Shown piece after piece: positions 43,402 through 52,242 of a stretch of DNA of 64,000 nucleotides. The notes below the pieces were generated by a model. It had not been told where the DNA came from, ran no database searches, and worked only from the letters and a program-made list of their open reading frames with translations. This stretch comes from Synechococcus sp. MW101C3 (GTDB taxonomy: Bacteria; Cyanobacteriota; Cyanobacteriia; PCC-6307; Cyanobiaceae), in NCBI RefSeq assembly GCF_002252635.1, contig NZ_NQKX01000003.1, positions 124,001 through 188,000 of the forward strand, in the 5' to 3' direction. Positions within the stretch are counted from its first letter, which is position 1; each line of letters opens with the position of its first letter. Made by a program: the position numbers and the translations under genes.

Positions 43402-44754
43402 TTAGTAACTGCAATTGGCAACTGAGTATTTATTATTGCTGGCATTCGCCCTACCTGCTTCATAGTCACATTTCATGATGGCGTTCTTCCTTCGCGGGAT
43501 GTTGATTGCACTAGGATTGTTTCGAAATACCTGAGTCATGAGATCCGCGAACGTACCAGTTTCCAACGAAATGAAGCTCTTCCCACCACGTCCGCTTTCC
43601 ACCATCATTTCTTTCGAGTTAAATCGGACAAAGCCAATCGTTCCCTTGCTGGGATCAATCTGGACTGCCCAAAAGATGCCGTACAGCAGCGCATTGACAT
43701 CAATGATGGGTACATTAACTCTGTTGCGATTGTAGATCTCCTGTTTCCAGTTTCTAAGGTCATCCCATGTGTTACTGGCGTCACAGTGCCCGTTGAGCTT
43801 CTCGGGTGAGCTGCGGTTGTCACATCCGTAGTGCCCATGGATAACAGCAGCGATGTTCATGTCTGCTGCAACTTGCTCAAACTCTGGTGACATTGTGCCA
43901 TCTAACCTGTGGGAAAAGAGGATTACCGGTAGGTCCAGGCGTCCTTCACTGGATAGCTTATCTCGAATTCTTTTGAGGTATCTCGTAGAGGTCGTCGAGT
44001 AAAGCTCGTTGTGCAGCTGGACCAAGAGAACACCCGGTTTCGGATTTGGTGTACTCCAGAAATTCAAGTTGAATGAGAAGTTATATGTTGGCTTATTGAG
44101 CTCAATCGCGTAGTAATAGGCATCCTCATTCATGCAGTACCAAGCATCACCGTATCCGAAGGAGCCGCAACTCGTCAGCATATTGTTATATCTGCTATCC
44201 TTAAGAGAAGTAGCGGCTCTCCAGATAATGTCATCCTGAGAAGGTTTTTCTTCATTGTCAATCTGACTAAGGAATAGATCGTAGACACGCCAGCCTAAAA
44301 ATCTAGGGGCAACAAAGTTATGCTCCTCAATCTCCTGCAAGCTCATTGGCTTGGCCCGGTCGTCGGAAGCAAGGGAGCCCATATGGTACAAACCTCGTGG
44401 ACTGTCGAAACTCACCCAGTCATCAGCGAAGTTATCGTTATCATGATTGCCAAGGCCATCAAATACCTTGATGCCGAGTTTCTCGATTGGGAGATGGAAT
44501 ACTTCGCCGTATTTTCGGGCTTTGTCGGGTTTGTCGTGGGACAGATCACCAGCAACAACGAGGACCTTGCTACAGTCCGTGCAATGATTCAAGATACGGG
44601 CTGCGCGCAAGCCTGTTTCAGTGGCTAGGGCATCATCACCAAAACTGTACTGTGGATCCGCACCGACGAAGAAGGTGATCGGTTCGGCCTTGGCGGTTGC
44701 ATGAAGCAGGCCGAGCGCCATGGCGAGGAGAACAACGGACTTCCTCAGTTCCAA
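43402..44754 (-). CDS. secreted metallophosphoesterase (calcineurin-like)
   Basis: 450 residues. A signal peptide ends at AKA (residue 23). The metal-binding blocks appear in order: GADPQYS (with Asp but without the usual xxH), GDLSHD, GNHDND, a lone His (LFSHRLDG) and HGHYG. Such enzymes hydrolyse phosphomonoesters or diesters outside the cytoplasm. The start is TTG 44754, chosen because AAGGAG lies 8-13 bp upstream and the full signal peptide is kept. GC content is far lower than the flanks, which points to acquisition from another organism. Confidence 0.82.
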   Translation of the reverse strand: MELRKSVVLLAMALGLLHATAKAEPITFFVGADPQYSFGDDALATETGLRAARILNHCTDCSKVLVVAGDLSHDKPDKARKYGEVFHLPIEKLGIKVFDGLGNHDNDNFADDWVSFDSPRGLYHMGSLASDDRAKPMSLQEIEEHNFVAPRFLGWRVYDLFLSQIDNEEKPSQDDIIWRAATSLKDSRYNNMLTSCGSFGYGDAWYCMNEDAYYYAIELNKPTYNFSFNLNFWSTPNPKPGVLLVQLHNELYSTTSTRYLKRIRDKLSSEGRLDLPVILFSHRLDGTMSPEFEQVAADMNIAAVIHGHYGCDNRSSPEKLNGHCDASNTWDDLRNWKQEIYNRNRVNVPIIDVNALLYGIFWAVQIDPSKGTIGFVRFNSKEMMVESGRGGKSFISLETGTFADLMTQVFRNNPSAINIPRRKNAIMKCDYEAGRANASNNKYSVANCSY

Positions 44755-45116
44755 ACCTTCTCCTTATTAATACTTTCTAATTTTAGCAGATTATTGATTC
44801 TGTACTCTCAGCTACATGTTCCCTTGATTCTTGCTGGAGCAAGTCGAGGAACTGCCGGGCTTTGACGCCTACGAGCTCAACTGAGGATCAAGCCAACGCG
44901 TTGGTTAAAGCTACGGTTCCATGGCCGCTGCGCCCGATACCGCAGGCCGTCACGCGGTAGGCAGGGTGTTCGTTGGCTGCACCTCTGGATCTGCAGCCAG
45001 GTCCGCCAAGGGTTTTGCATGGACAAGCGGCTCCCTTGACGGACCCGGCCACGGGATGCGAGAGCCTCCCAGCCAACAGGAGCCAGACTCCAGGCAGCGA
45101 TTGCTGACCTCGGCGA
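44755..45116. other. intergenic region with transposase-like residue
   Basis: The first 70 bp are AT-rich and include a probable extended -10 (TGCTAAAAT on the minus strand) for the metallophosphoesterase. Around 44836-44883 a short plus-strand frame (LEQVEELPGFDAYELN, stop) looks like the tail of a lost gene. Repeat copy B is at 44915-44980. Confidence 0.5.
44915..44980 (-). repeat. diverged repeat, copy B
   Basis: Pairs with copy A at 42978-43043. The two copies flank the metallophosphoesterase gene as direct repeats about 1.9 kb apart. The minus-strand peptide EHPAYRVTACGIGRSGHGT ends soon after at a stop near 44888. Confidence 0.6.
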
Positions 45117-45887
45117 ATGACTGGTTGGATGGACTACAGCCTCGTCAGCCTGGCCGGGGCCGTCTGCGCCTTTCTGAACACCCTGGCCTCCAGCGGGTCT
45201 GCGGTGAGCCTGCCGATGCTGATCTCCCTGGGCATGGATCCGGAGATGGCCAACGCCACCAACCGCCTGCCGGTGATCGTGGGCTGCACCACGGCCGTTG
45301 CCACCTTCGCGCAAGCCGGTGCCCTGCCCTGGCGGATGGCCCTGCGGGTGGCCGGCCCGGCGACGCTCGGCAGTGTGGCTGGTGCCTTGCTGGCCGATGC
45401 GATACCGGCGCGGAATCTGGGGCTGGCGATCACGGCTGCCGTACTGGTGGCCCTGATCCTGCTGTTCACCAAACTGAAGGCCGCCCTGAACCAGCCGCCC
45501 CAGGAATCGGCCCGGTTCAGTCTCAAGGAAGCGCTGATCTTCTTCGGCATCGGCACCTGGGTGGGGTTCATCGTGCTCGACGGCGCCACTTACCTTCTCC
45601 TGGCTCTCGTGCTGGTGGTGCGCCTCCCCCTCACGGCGGCCAACGCCGTCAAGAACCTGGTACTGATTCCAACCACCCTGGTGTCTCTGCTGGTGTTTGC
45701 CCGCGATGGCCATGTGGCCTGGCTGCCCGGCGGCGCCATGGCATTCGGCAGCATCGGCGGCGGCATGCTGGCTGCTCGCCTCGCCCTGTTGCCGGCCGCC
45801 CGGGTCTGGGTGTTTCGCCTGTTGGTGGTGGTGATCGCGGGGGAACTGATCCAGATCAGCCAGCACTTCCTGCACCGCCCTGCCTGA
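45117..45887 (+). CDS. TauE/SafE (TSUP) family permease
   Basis: 256 residues and about eight helices. The duplicated TSUP pattern is visible: SGSAVSLPMLISLGMDPEMANATNRLPV in the first half and a second segment with ITAANA-like LTAANAVKNLVLIPTTL in the second. These export or import sulfite, sulfonates or other organic sulfur anions. The substrate is not assigned. GC matches the host, so this may mark the return to resident DNA. Confidence 0.85.
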   Translation: MTGWMDYSLVSLAGAVCAFLNTLASSGSAVSLPMLISLGMDPEMANATNRLPVIVGCTTAVATFAQAGALPWRMALRVAGPATLGSVAGALLADAIPARNLGLAITAAVLVALILLFTKLKAALNQPPQESARFSLKEALIFFGIGTWVGFIVLDGATYLLLALVLVVRLPLTAANAVKNLVLIPTTLVSLLVFARDGHVAWLPGGAMAFGSIGGGMLAARLALLPAARVWVFRLLVVVIAGELIQISQHFLHRPA

Positions 45888-46154
45888 AGCCTGGTCGTCT
45901 AGCTCTGCAGCGCGCCCAGGTTGATGCTCCCGCCCGTGGCGCGGGTTGGTACCGAGCAGCTCAAGGGGCAAGCCATCCTGGGCTGCTCCAGCTGGGTGTT
46001 TGGCTTCTGAGCAACCGGCACAACGCAAGGTCGATTGAGGTGAAGTGGCACTGCAGAGGCCGCCGTCCGTGACGTTGTTGAGTGAGCGAGAAGCACCGCT
46101 CACCGAGAGGCCAGTGGCTGGACGGCCTTGTTGCCGGCAGTCATCATGGCGCCA

Positions 46155-46808
46155 TCAGCCATCCCGGAGTTCCTCTCCTTGCTGGCTTTGATCCCTTGCG
46201 GGGCGTTGACGTTCAAGCAGTTGCTGCTCAAGGGTGGCGATGCGCTCGCGCAGAGCCCGTTCCCGCTCCTCCACGTCTGTTGCCGTGAAGCGGGGCGTGA
46301 TGAATTGGGGGCAGTTCCAGTCGAAGGCCACCACCTTGAGGCGAAACAGGCGCTCCACTGCACCGGCCTCAGCATCCTGCGGCCGCAGCCACGTCGCCTG
46401 GTTTGGCGCTGGATTCACGTGAAGCGGAACCTCTTCAGCCTCAGCATCGATTTTGAGCCGTCGCCTGGCGCGGTAATGCATCAGGAACAGGGCCACCCGT
46501 GGATCGGCTCGCACATGACCGGTGGAGAGCAGTTGCCTGTTGCCGGCGTAATCGGCAAATCCCAGGGTGCGCTCATCAATCACCCGCAGGAAGCCCACCG
46601 GCCCACCTCGGTGCTGGATATAGGGGGCGCCTGATTCGGTGAGGCTGGCGAGATAGAAACTGTCGCGGGCACTGATGAAAGCGACCTCCCGTGCCCCCAG
46701 CCGATCCGGTTGCGGTGCCATCGGGCCAGCCTGGCTCTGCCCGTAGGCCTGGAACTGCGCCGCAGCCACCGCGGGAGTGAGATGGCGATGCAGGTAGTGC
46801 TCGGTCAT
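46155..46808 (-). CDS. pyridoxamine 5'-phosphate oxidase-like FMN protein
   Basis: 217 residues. A split-barrel fold with REVAFISARDSFYLASLTESG, APYIQHRGGPVGFLRVIDE and DYAGNRQLLSTGH, the flavin-binding pattern of PNPOx-like proteins, and a C-terminal coiled helix. The activity is probably FMN-dependent reduction of an unknown small molecule. It follows the gst gene by 2 bp on the same strand and belongs to the TetR-controlled divergon. Confidence 0.82.
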   Translation of the reverse strand: MTEHYLHRHLTPAVAAAQFQAYGQSQAGPMAPQPDRLGAREVAFISARDSFYLASLTESGAPYIQHRGGPVGFLRVIDERTLGFADYAGNRQLLSTGHVRADPRVALFLMHYRARRRLKIDAEAEEVPLHVNPAPNQATWLRPQDAEAGAVERLFRLKVVAFDWNCPQFITPRFTATDVEERERALRERIATLEQQLLERQRPARDQSQQGEELRDG

Positions 46809-46810
46809 GG

Positions 46811-47428
46811 CTACAGGCTCAGCTCTGCATCAAGGCCCGCGATCGGGGCGTAGCCCGGCAGCGCCTGAATCCGCCGGATCCAGGCCAGGACATCGGGATA
46901 GGGCGTGAGACCGATCCCCCCCTCTCCTGCCAAAGCGATGTAGGGGAACACAGCGATGTCCGCGATCGTCGGCCGTTCCAGCTCCAGCCACTGGCGATCG
47001 CTCAGGTGCCGGTCGAGTTGTCCGAGGATGAAGCTGGACTTCTCCCGGGCGCGCTCGATCGAAAGGCTTTTCACCCCGAAGCGGTGAAACAGGCGGGCGT
47101 TTTCTGGGCCTTGCCGTACCTCACCGGCGGCCGTGGAGAGCCAGCGCACCACCTTGGCCTGCTCGTAAGGGTCGACGGGAAGCCACTGACCATCCCCTTG
47201 TCGGACTGCCAGGTAGTAAAGGATCGCCTGGGCGTCGGAAAGGACGCTGGCCCCCTCTTCCAGAACGGGTACCTGGCCGAAGGGGTTGAGCGCCAGGAAG
47301 GGCGGCTGCTTGTGTTCTCCCTTCATCAGATCGACACGCACCCACTCGTAGGGCACGCCAAGAAGGTCGAGCAGGAGGCGCACCTTGGCGCTGTTGCCGG
47401 AGAGTTCATGGCCGTGGAGACGAAGCAT
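46811..47428 (-). CDS. glutathione S-transferase
   Basis: 205 residues. The thioredoxin-like N-domain has the Ser-containing start LHGHELSGNSAKVRLLL, the cis-Pro in GQVPVLEEG and the glutathione-binding VLSDAQAILYYLA; the helical C-domain has the N-capping box as TIADIAVFPYI. ATG 47428 gives the normal length. With the PNPOx-like gene it forms an operon divergent from tetR, suggesting detoxification of an electrophile or quinone. Confidence 0.9.
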   Translation of the reverse strand: MLRLHGHELSGNSAKVRLLLDLLGVPYEWVRVDLMKGEHKQPPFLALNPFGQVPVLEEGASVLSDAQAILYYLAVRQGDGQWLPVDPYEQAKVVRWLSTAAGEVRQGPENARLFHRFGVKSLSIERAREKSSFILGQLDRHLSDRQWLELERPTIADIAVFPYIALAGEGGIGLTPYPDVLAWIRRIQALPGYAPIAGLDAELSL

Positions 47429-47517
47429 GGTGAAGTGAGCAGTGGGGTGGAGGCGCGCGCAGAAGCAGGGGAGAGGCAAGGCCCCGGAACAGAACCGAAA
47501 CCCGGTCCACCGGAAGT

Positions 47518-47563
47518 AGACCGACCTGTCTGAACACCAGAAAGTTAGCAGACTGTTCTGTCT
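47518..47563. promoter_or_regulatory. two TetR-type operators, AGAC-N6-GTCT
   Basis: AGACCGACCTGTCT at 47518-47531 and AGACTGTTCTGTCT at 47550-47563 are matching inverted repeats, 32 bp centre to centre, which is three helical turns. They lie between the divergent gst (start 47428) and tetR (start 47596). The extended form TAGACCGACC resembles NemR-type sites. Confidence 0.68.
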
Positions 47564-47595
47564 ATCGCCTAGGGTTGGCTCAGATCGTGACCGCC

Positions 47596-48207
47596 ATGGC
47601 TGAGAGGGCCGCCAGCACCAAGCCAGCACCAGACAGAACCCGTACGGCCAGGGCCTCGGCCAAGCGCGAAGACCTGTTGAACACGGCCCAGGAGCTGTTT
47701 GCCCGCCAGGGCTACCGGGCCGTGGGGATCGACACGCTGCTCGCCGAAGCTGGCGTAGCCAAGATGACCCTGTACAAGCAGTTCGGCTCGAAGGAAGAGC
47801 TGATCGCCGCCGTGCTCGAGCGCCTGGCCGGCCAGATCACCAGCAGCCTCACCACCCGCCTCACGCAGGCACAGGGGGGAAGCCATGGCCGGGTTCTGGC
47901 GGTGTTCGACTGGCTGGCCGATTGGGTCCGCTCACCCACCTTCCACGGCTGCCTGTTCATCAAAGCGGCCAGCGAATACCCCGACGCAGGTGATCGTCCA
48001 CGCCAGGCCGCGGAAGCCTTCAAGGCCGGCTGCCGGGAGCTGCTGACAGGGCAATGCCGCGACCTGGGCGTCGCTGATCCAGAGCGCCTCGCCTCACACC
48101 TTCACCTCTTACTGGAGGGTGCCCTGGTGCTGTGCTTCCTGGAGCGCGATTCCAGAGCTGCCATCCACGCCAGGGAAGCGGCCGCGGTTCTCCTCAACGC
48201 CGCTTGA
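47596..48207 (+). CDS. TetR/AcrR-family repressor
   Basis: 203 residues. The N-terminal helix-turn-helix is clear: AQELFARQGYRAVGIDTLLAEAGVAKMTLYKQFGSKEELI. The C-terminal ligand-binding part has HGCLFIKAASEYP, with a Cys that could sense electrophiles. ATG 47596 is preferred to a GTG/TTG start 21 nt upstream. It should repress itself and the gst-PNPOx operon through the two sites upstream. Confidence 0.88.
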   Translation: MAERAASTKPAPDRTRTARASAKREDLLNTAQELFARQGYRAVGIDTLLAEAGVAKMTLYKQFGSKEELIAAVLERLAGQITSSLTTRLTQAQGGSHGRVLAVFDWLADWVRSPTFHGCLFIKAASEYPDAGDRPRQAAEAFKAGCRELLTGQCRDLGVADPERLASHLHLLLEGALVLCFLERDSRAAIHAREAAAVLLNAA

Positions 48208-48544
48208 GAGCAAGCCTGCCCCTTCAAGCCTGGAACACCGGGGTGGTGGATCCGACCAGACCGTACGCCCCCAGCAACACCCCAGAGTGGTTGGCAGGGA
48301 AGGAGTTTCGGGGAGCGATGCTGGTGGCAAATGAATTCCTGAACCTGCGGAGCTTGGCGGTGGCCCGGGCAGAGGGGATTCGGCCACAGCCCGGGGTTCC
48401 TGGTGCTGGTGACAGGGCTGAACTTCGCCCAGAGGTCGGCCGGGCCCATGCGGCGCCTGGGCCATCGCGGCGTGCCCTGGAGGCCCTGCTGCCGCCCCTG
48501 CAGCGGCTGTTCGCTGGCTCGGCTGGGGAGGGAACAGTGTGCTG
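48208..48544. other. intergenic region, no gene seen
   Basis: GC-rich spacer between tetR and the HAD gene with only shadow frames. No hairpin or promoter can be supported. Confidence 0.5.
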
Positions 48545-49732
48545 ATGAGCGTCCTGACCACGGCGGCGGCAAGCCTGCTCGCTGTGGCGATGATGGCCCC
48601 TTTGGCGCCCGCCATGGCGAACCAGGCCAGCCCCGCGGGGTCCACACAGCCGCTCCCGTCCTGGCGGGACGGTGCCACCCGATCGCGAATCCTGGCCTTC
48701 GTCGCCAGCGTCAGCCAGCCGGGGGGAGAGAGCTATTTGCCACCCGAGGAGCGCATCGCCGTCTTCGACAACGACGGCACGCTTTGGCCTGAGCAGCCGA
48801 TGTACGTGCAGCTGGCCTTCGCGATCGAGCGGGCCCGCGCCCTGGTGGCCCAACAGCCCGGGCTCGCCACCAACCCGGTCATCGCCGCCGCAACCGCTAC
48901 CGGCAACGGGGAGGCCGTGCTCCCCATGGGCATCAAGGGCCTGCTGGAACTCGTGGGGATCACCCATGCCGGCATGAGCACGGAGGCGTTCCGCCATCAG
49001 GTGCGCGCGTGGCTGGACAGCGCCTGCCACCCGACCCTGCAGCGGCCTTACACCGACCTCACCTACCAGCCGATGCAGGAGCTGCTGCAGCACCTGCGTG
49101 CCAATGGATTCCGCACCTACATCGTGTCGGCCGGCGGCGTGGAGTTCATGCGGGTGTTCGCCGAGCAGGTCTACGGCATCCCTCCGGAGCAGGTGATCGG
49201 CTCCAGCGTCGTCACCACCTATGCCCGCGAGGGCGGTTTGCCGGTGATCCAGCGCCAGAGCAAGATGCAGACCATCGCCGATCGGGCCATGAAGCCGGTC
49301 CTGATCGAGCAACTGATTGGCCGCAGGCCGGTCGCCGCTTTCGGCAACTCCGACGGCGATCTGGAGATGCTCGAGTGGGTCACCAGCCAGCCGGGGCAAC
49401 GGCTGGGAGTGATCGTTCACCACGACGACGCCGAGCGGGAGGTGGCCTACGACCGGGAGTCGGCCTTCGGCCGTCTCGATCGGGCCTTGAACGAGGCGCC
49501 CCGGCGGGGCTGGACGGTGGTGAGCATGCGCAACGACTGGGCCAGCGTGTTCGCGGCCCCACCAGCGGCAACGGGGTCAGGAGGGGGAGTGGTCGAGCGC
49601 TGTGCCGTGCCCCCCGCGAGCCAACCCGCGCCGGCTGGAGAGCGTGGCACTGGGAAGCTCTCCGAACAGCCGGCGGTAATCCCGGGCGAAATGCCCCGCA
49701 TTGAGGAAGCCCCAGGAGGCCGCCAGCCCTGA
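48545..49732 (+). CDS. exported HAD-superfamily phosphatase
   Basis: 395 residues. A signal peptide spans 1-27 (ending PAMANQ). HAD motif I is DNDGTLWPEQP near 77, motif II Ser is in YIVSAGG, and motif III/IV Asp residues are in FGNSDGDLEML. Such secreted HAD proteins act as broad phosphatases. From about residue 337 on, the protein is an unconserved tail that is antisense to the AraC gene's helix-turn-helix; homologues usually stop soon after the NDWASVF region. Confidence 0.83.
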   Translation: MSVLTTAAASLLAVAMMAPLAPAMANQASPAGSTQPLPSWRDGATRSRILAFVASVSQPGGESYLPPEERIAVFDNDGTLWPEQPMYVQLAFAIERARALVAQQPGLATNPVIAAATATGNGEAVLPMGIKGLLELVGITHAGMSTEAFRHQVRAWLDSACHPTLQRPYTDLTYQPMQELLQHLRANGFRTYIVSAGGVEFMRVFAEQVYGIPPEQVIGSSVVTTYAREGGLPVIQRQSKMQTIADRAMKPVLIEQLIGRRPVAAFGNSDGDLEMLEWVTSQPGQRLGVIVHHDDAEREVAYDRESAFGRLDRALNEAPRRGWTVVSMRNDWASVFAAPPAATGSGGGVVERCAVPPASQPAPAGERGTGKLSEQPAVIPGEMPRIEEAPGGRQP

Positions 49733-50581
49733 GATCGTTGCGCTGCCCGGCTGGGCCTCCAGCAGCCCGCGGCGCACACCATGCAGCCGCTGCAGCTTGA
49801 AGTAAGCCATCGGGCCCATGCCCAGGTGCTCCCGGAACCCCTGGATCAGGGTGCGTCGCCCCACATACATCTCACGGCAGAGCGCCTCCAGGCTGATCGG
49901 CTCGAGCGGATGCTCCTCCGTCCAGCGCTGCACTTGCTTGACAAGTTCGATCCGCGCCGGCGGGCGGTCGGGCCAGCCCTGTTGCCTGAGGCCCTGCTCC
50001 AGAGCGTCAACGAGCAGTGGGAGGAGACCCTCTGCACTTCCTTCAGGTTCTGACGGCGCTGGAACAGAGGGTGTCTTCGAATGGAGGGGCAGCAGATTGA
50101 GCAACCAGCGCTGGAGCGGCGTTCGGCTGGCGGCGTCAATGGGCAACACATTGAAGCGGAAGGGCGCCGATCCCAGATCGAGGCTCCCCTTGCCGCTGCT
50201 CCAACGCGTCAGCGTGCCGGGGTTGACCATCACCACGGCCAGATCCATCCGCTCAGGCGTGGAGAGATGGACGTCCGCCTGGGGATCCAGTCCGAACAAC
50301 GCATCGGCGCCGACGGCGGTGCCGTGGGCCCGCAGGGGCGGCGCGTTGCGGTCGGACACCAGGTTCAGTGCCATCAGCCGTTGGTCGCGTGGCTTGCCGC
50401 CAGCCACGTGCAGACAACGGTTGACCTGAAGCCGCAGCAACCGCAGCGGCCCGAGCTGGCGGGTGACCAGGCGGCCGCTGAGGTTGCCGTTGGAGAGCTG
50501 GAGCAGGCGCAGATCCAGGCCCACCGCTCGCAGCTGGGTTTCGAGCTCTTCAACAGCCTCGAACCTGTGGAGCGGAGCCAT
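49577..50581 (-). CDS. AraC-family transcriptional regulator
   Basis: 334 residues from ATG 50581. The C-terminal AraC domain is clear, with two helix-turn-helix units: SLEALCREMYVGRRTLIQGFREHLGMGPMAYFKLQRL and then ISGLAASWGFLNAGHFARDYRRLFGELPS. The N-terminal ligand part is not recognised. ATG 50644 would add 21 residues. It is divergent from the arylsulfatase gene, with 129 bp between, so it is the likely controller of the sulfatase-FGE genes. Confidence 0.83.
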   Translation of the reverse strand: MAPLHRFEAVEELETQLRAVGLDLRLLQLSNGNLSGRLVTRQLGPLRLLRLQVNRCLHVAGGKPRDQRLMALNLVSDRNAPPLRAHGTAVGADALFGLDPQADVHLSTPERMDLAVVMVNPGTLTRWSSGKGSLDLGSAPFRFNVLPIDAASRTPLQRWLLNLLPLHSKTPSVPAPSEPEGSAEGLLPLLVDALEQGLRQQGWPDRPPARIELVKQVQRWTEEHPLEPISLEALCREMYVGRRTLIQGFREHLGMGPMAYFKLQRLHGVRRGLLEAQPGSATISGLAASWGFLNAGHFARDYRRLFGELPSATLSSRRGLARGGHGTALDHSPS

Positions 50582-50710
50582 CGAAGCCTGCACTTTTTGA
50601 GTGGCCCCACCCTGCCATGGGCAGCAGGTTGTAGCTGAGTTCATCAGCGTGCCGGGGCTGCATCCTTCTCCAGCCCCTGCCCGCCCCCTCACCCCCAGCC
50701 TCCACCTGCC

Positions 50711-52216
50711 ATGCCCAACGGACAACCCAACATCCTGATCCTCTGGGGCGATGACATCGGCCAGAGCAACCTCAGTTGCTACAGCGATGGGCTGATGGGT
50801 TATCAGACCCCCAACATCGACCGTGTCGCCAAGGAGGGCGGGCGCTTCATCCACTACTACGCCGAGCAGAGCTGCACCGCAGGGCGGGCCGCCTTCATCT
50901 CCGGCCAGAGCGTGTTCCGCACCGGCCTGAGCAAGGTGGGCCTACCGGGCGCCGAACAGGGCTATCGCGCCGAGGACCCCACCATCGCCGAACTGCTCCA
51001 GCCCCTGGGCTACCGCACCGGCCAGTTCGGCAAGAACCACTTCGGCGACCGGGATGAGCATCTGCCGACGATGCACGGCTTCGATGAGTTCTTCGGCAAC
51101 CTTTACCACCTCAATGCTGAGGAAGAACCGGAGCTGCGCGATTATCCAAAGCCGGAAGACTTCCCCGATTTCCAGAAGAACTTCGGCCCCCGCGGTGTGT
51201 TGCACTGCTGGGCCAACGGTGATGGCACCCAGCGCATCGAGAACACCGGGCCGCTTACCAAGAAGCGGATGGAGAACTGCGACGAGGAGTTCATGGCCGA
51301 AGCCAAGCGTTTCATCCGTGAGGCGGTGGCCTCCGGTGAACCGTTCTTCGTCTGGTTCAACACCACTCACATGCACTTCCGCACCCACGCACGGCCCCAG
51401 GATCTGGGCCAGTCAGGGCGGTGGCAATCGGAATACCACGACGTGATGATCTATCACGACAACTGCATCGGCGAGATGCTCGACCTGCTCGATGAGCTGG
51501 GCATCGCCGATGACACGATCGTGATGTACAGCACCGACAACGGGCCCCACATGAACAGCTGGCCCGATGCCGGCATGACCCCGTTCCGCAACGAGAAGAA
51601 CTCCAACTGGGAGGGTGCGTACCGGGTGCCCGCCCTGGTGCGCTGGCCCGGCAAAATCGCCCCCGGCACCCTGTTCACCGGCATCGTCAGCCACCTCGAC
51701 TGGCTACCCACTCTGGTAGCAGCGGCAGGGGAACCGGAGATCAAGCAGAAGCTGCTCACAGGCCATCAGGTGGGATCGAAAACCTTCAAGATCCACCTGG
51801 ACGGCTACAACATGCTCGACTACTGGACGGGCCAGAGCGATAAGAGCCCCCGGGTTGAGTTCTTCTACTTCTCCGACGACGGCGACCTCACAGGCTTGCG
51901 CTACGACAACTGGAAGTTTGTGTTCATGGAGCAACGCCAGCCTGGCACCTGCCAGATCTGGGCAGAGCCGTTCGTTGTCCTGCGCCTGCCGAAGATCTTC
52001 AACCTGCTCACCGATCCCTATGAGCGGGCCGACATCACCTCCAACACCTACTGGGACTGGATGCTGGACCATGCCTTTGCGCTGGTGCCCGCCCAGGTGA
52101 TCGTCGGGCGGTTCCTGGCCACCTTCCAGGCCTATCCGCCCCGCCAGAAGGCGGCGAGCTTCTCACTGGAGGAGGTGATCGCGAAGATGACCTCCGCAGC
52201 GAGCGGCGGCCACTGA
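50711..52216 (+). CDS. arylsulfatase-family sulfatase
   Basis: 501 residues of the alkaline-phosphatase fold. Metal ligands begin with WGDDIG at 12-17; the modification site SCTAGRAAFISGQ has the Cys that is turned into formylglycine near residue 56; GKNHFGD and STDNGPHMNSWPD follow. There is no signal peptide, so it acts in the cytoplasm. It hydrolyses sulfate esters, possibly to release sulfate. The modifying enzyme is the next gene, 26 bp downstream. Confidence 0.92.
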   Translation: MPNGQPNILILWGDDIGQSNLSCYSDGLMGYQTPNIDRVAKEGGRFIHYYAEQSCTAGRAAFISGQSVFRTGLSKVGLPGAEQGYRAEDPTIAELLQPLGYRTGQFGKNHFGDRDEHLPTMHGFDEFFGNLYHLNAEEEPELRDYPKPEDFPDFQKNFGPRGVLHCWANGDGTQRIENTGPLTKKRMENCDEEFMAEAKRFIREAVASGEPFFVWFNTTHMHFRTHARPQDLGQSGRWQSEYHDVMIYHDNCIGEMLDLLDELGIADDTIVMYSTDNGPHMNSWPDAGMTPFRNEKNSNWEGAYRVPALVRWPGKIAPGTLFTGIVSHLDWLPTLVAAAGEPEIKQKLLTGHQVGSKTFKIHLDGYNMLDYWTGQSDKSPRVEFFYFSDDGDLTGLRYDNWKFVFMEQRQPGTCQIWAEPFVVLRLPKIFNLLTDPYERADITSNTYWDWMLDHAFALVPAQVIVGRFLATFQAYPPRQKAASFSLEEVIAKMTSAASGGH

Positions 52217-52242
52217 ACAACGCAGCGTTCCGCGGAGTCGCC

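Noticed and set aside
44836-44883. Short frame ending FDAYELN that resembles a transposase tail
   Set aside because: Too short to assign to any family.
46082-46103. Perfect 7-bp hairpin GTGAGCG/CGCTCAC downstream of the PNPOx-like gene
   Set aside because: No U-run in either direction and over 50 bp from the gene end, so a terminator is not supported.
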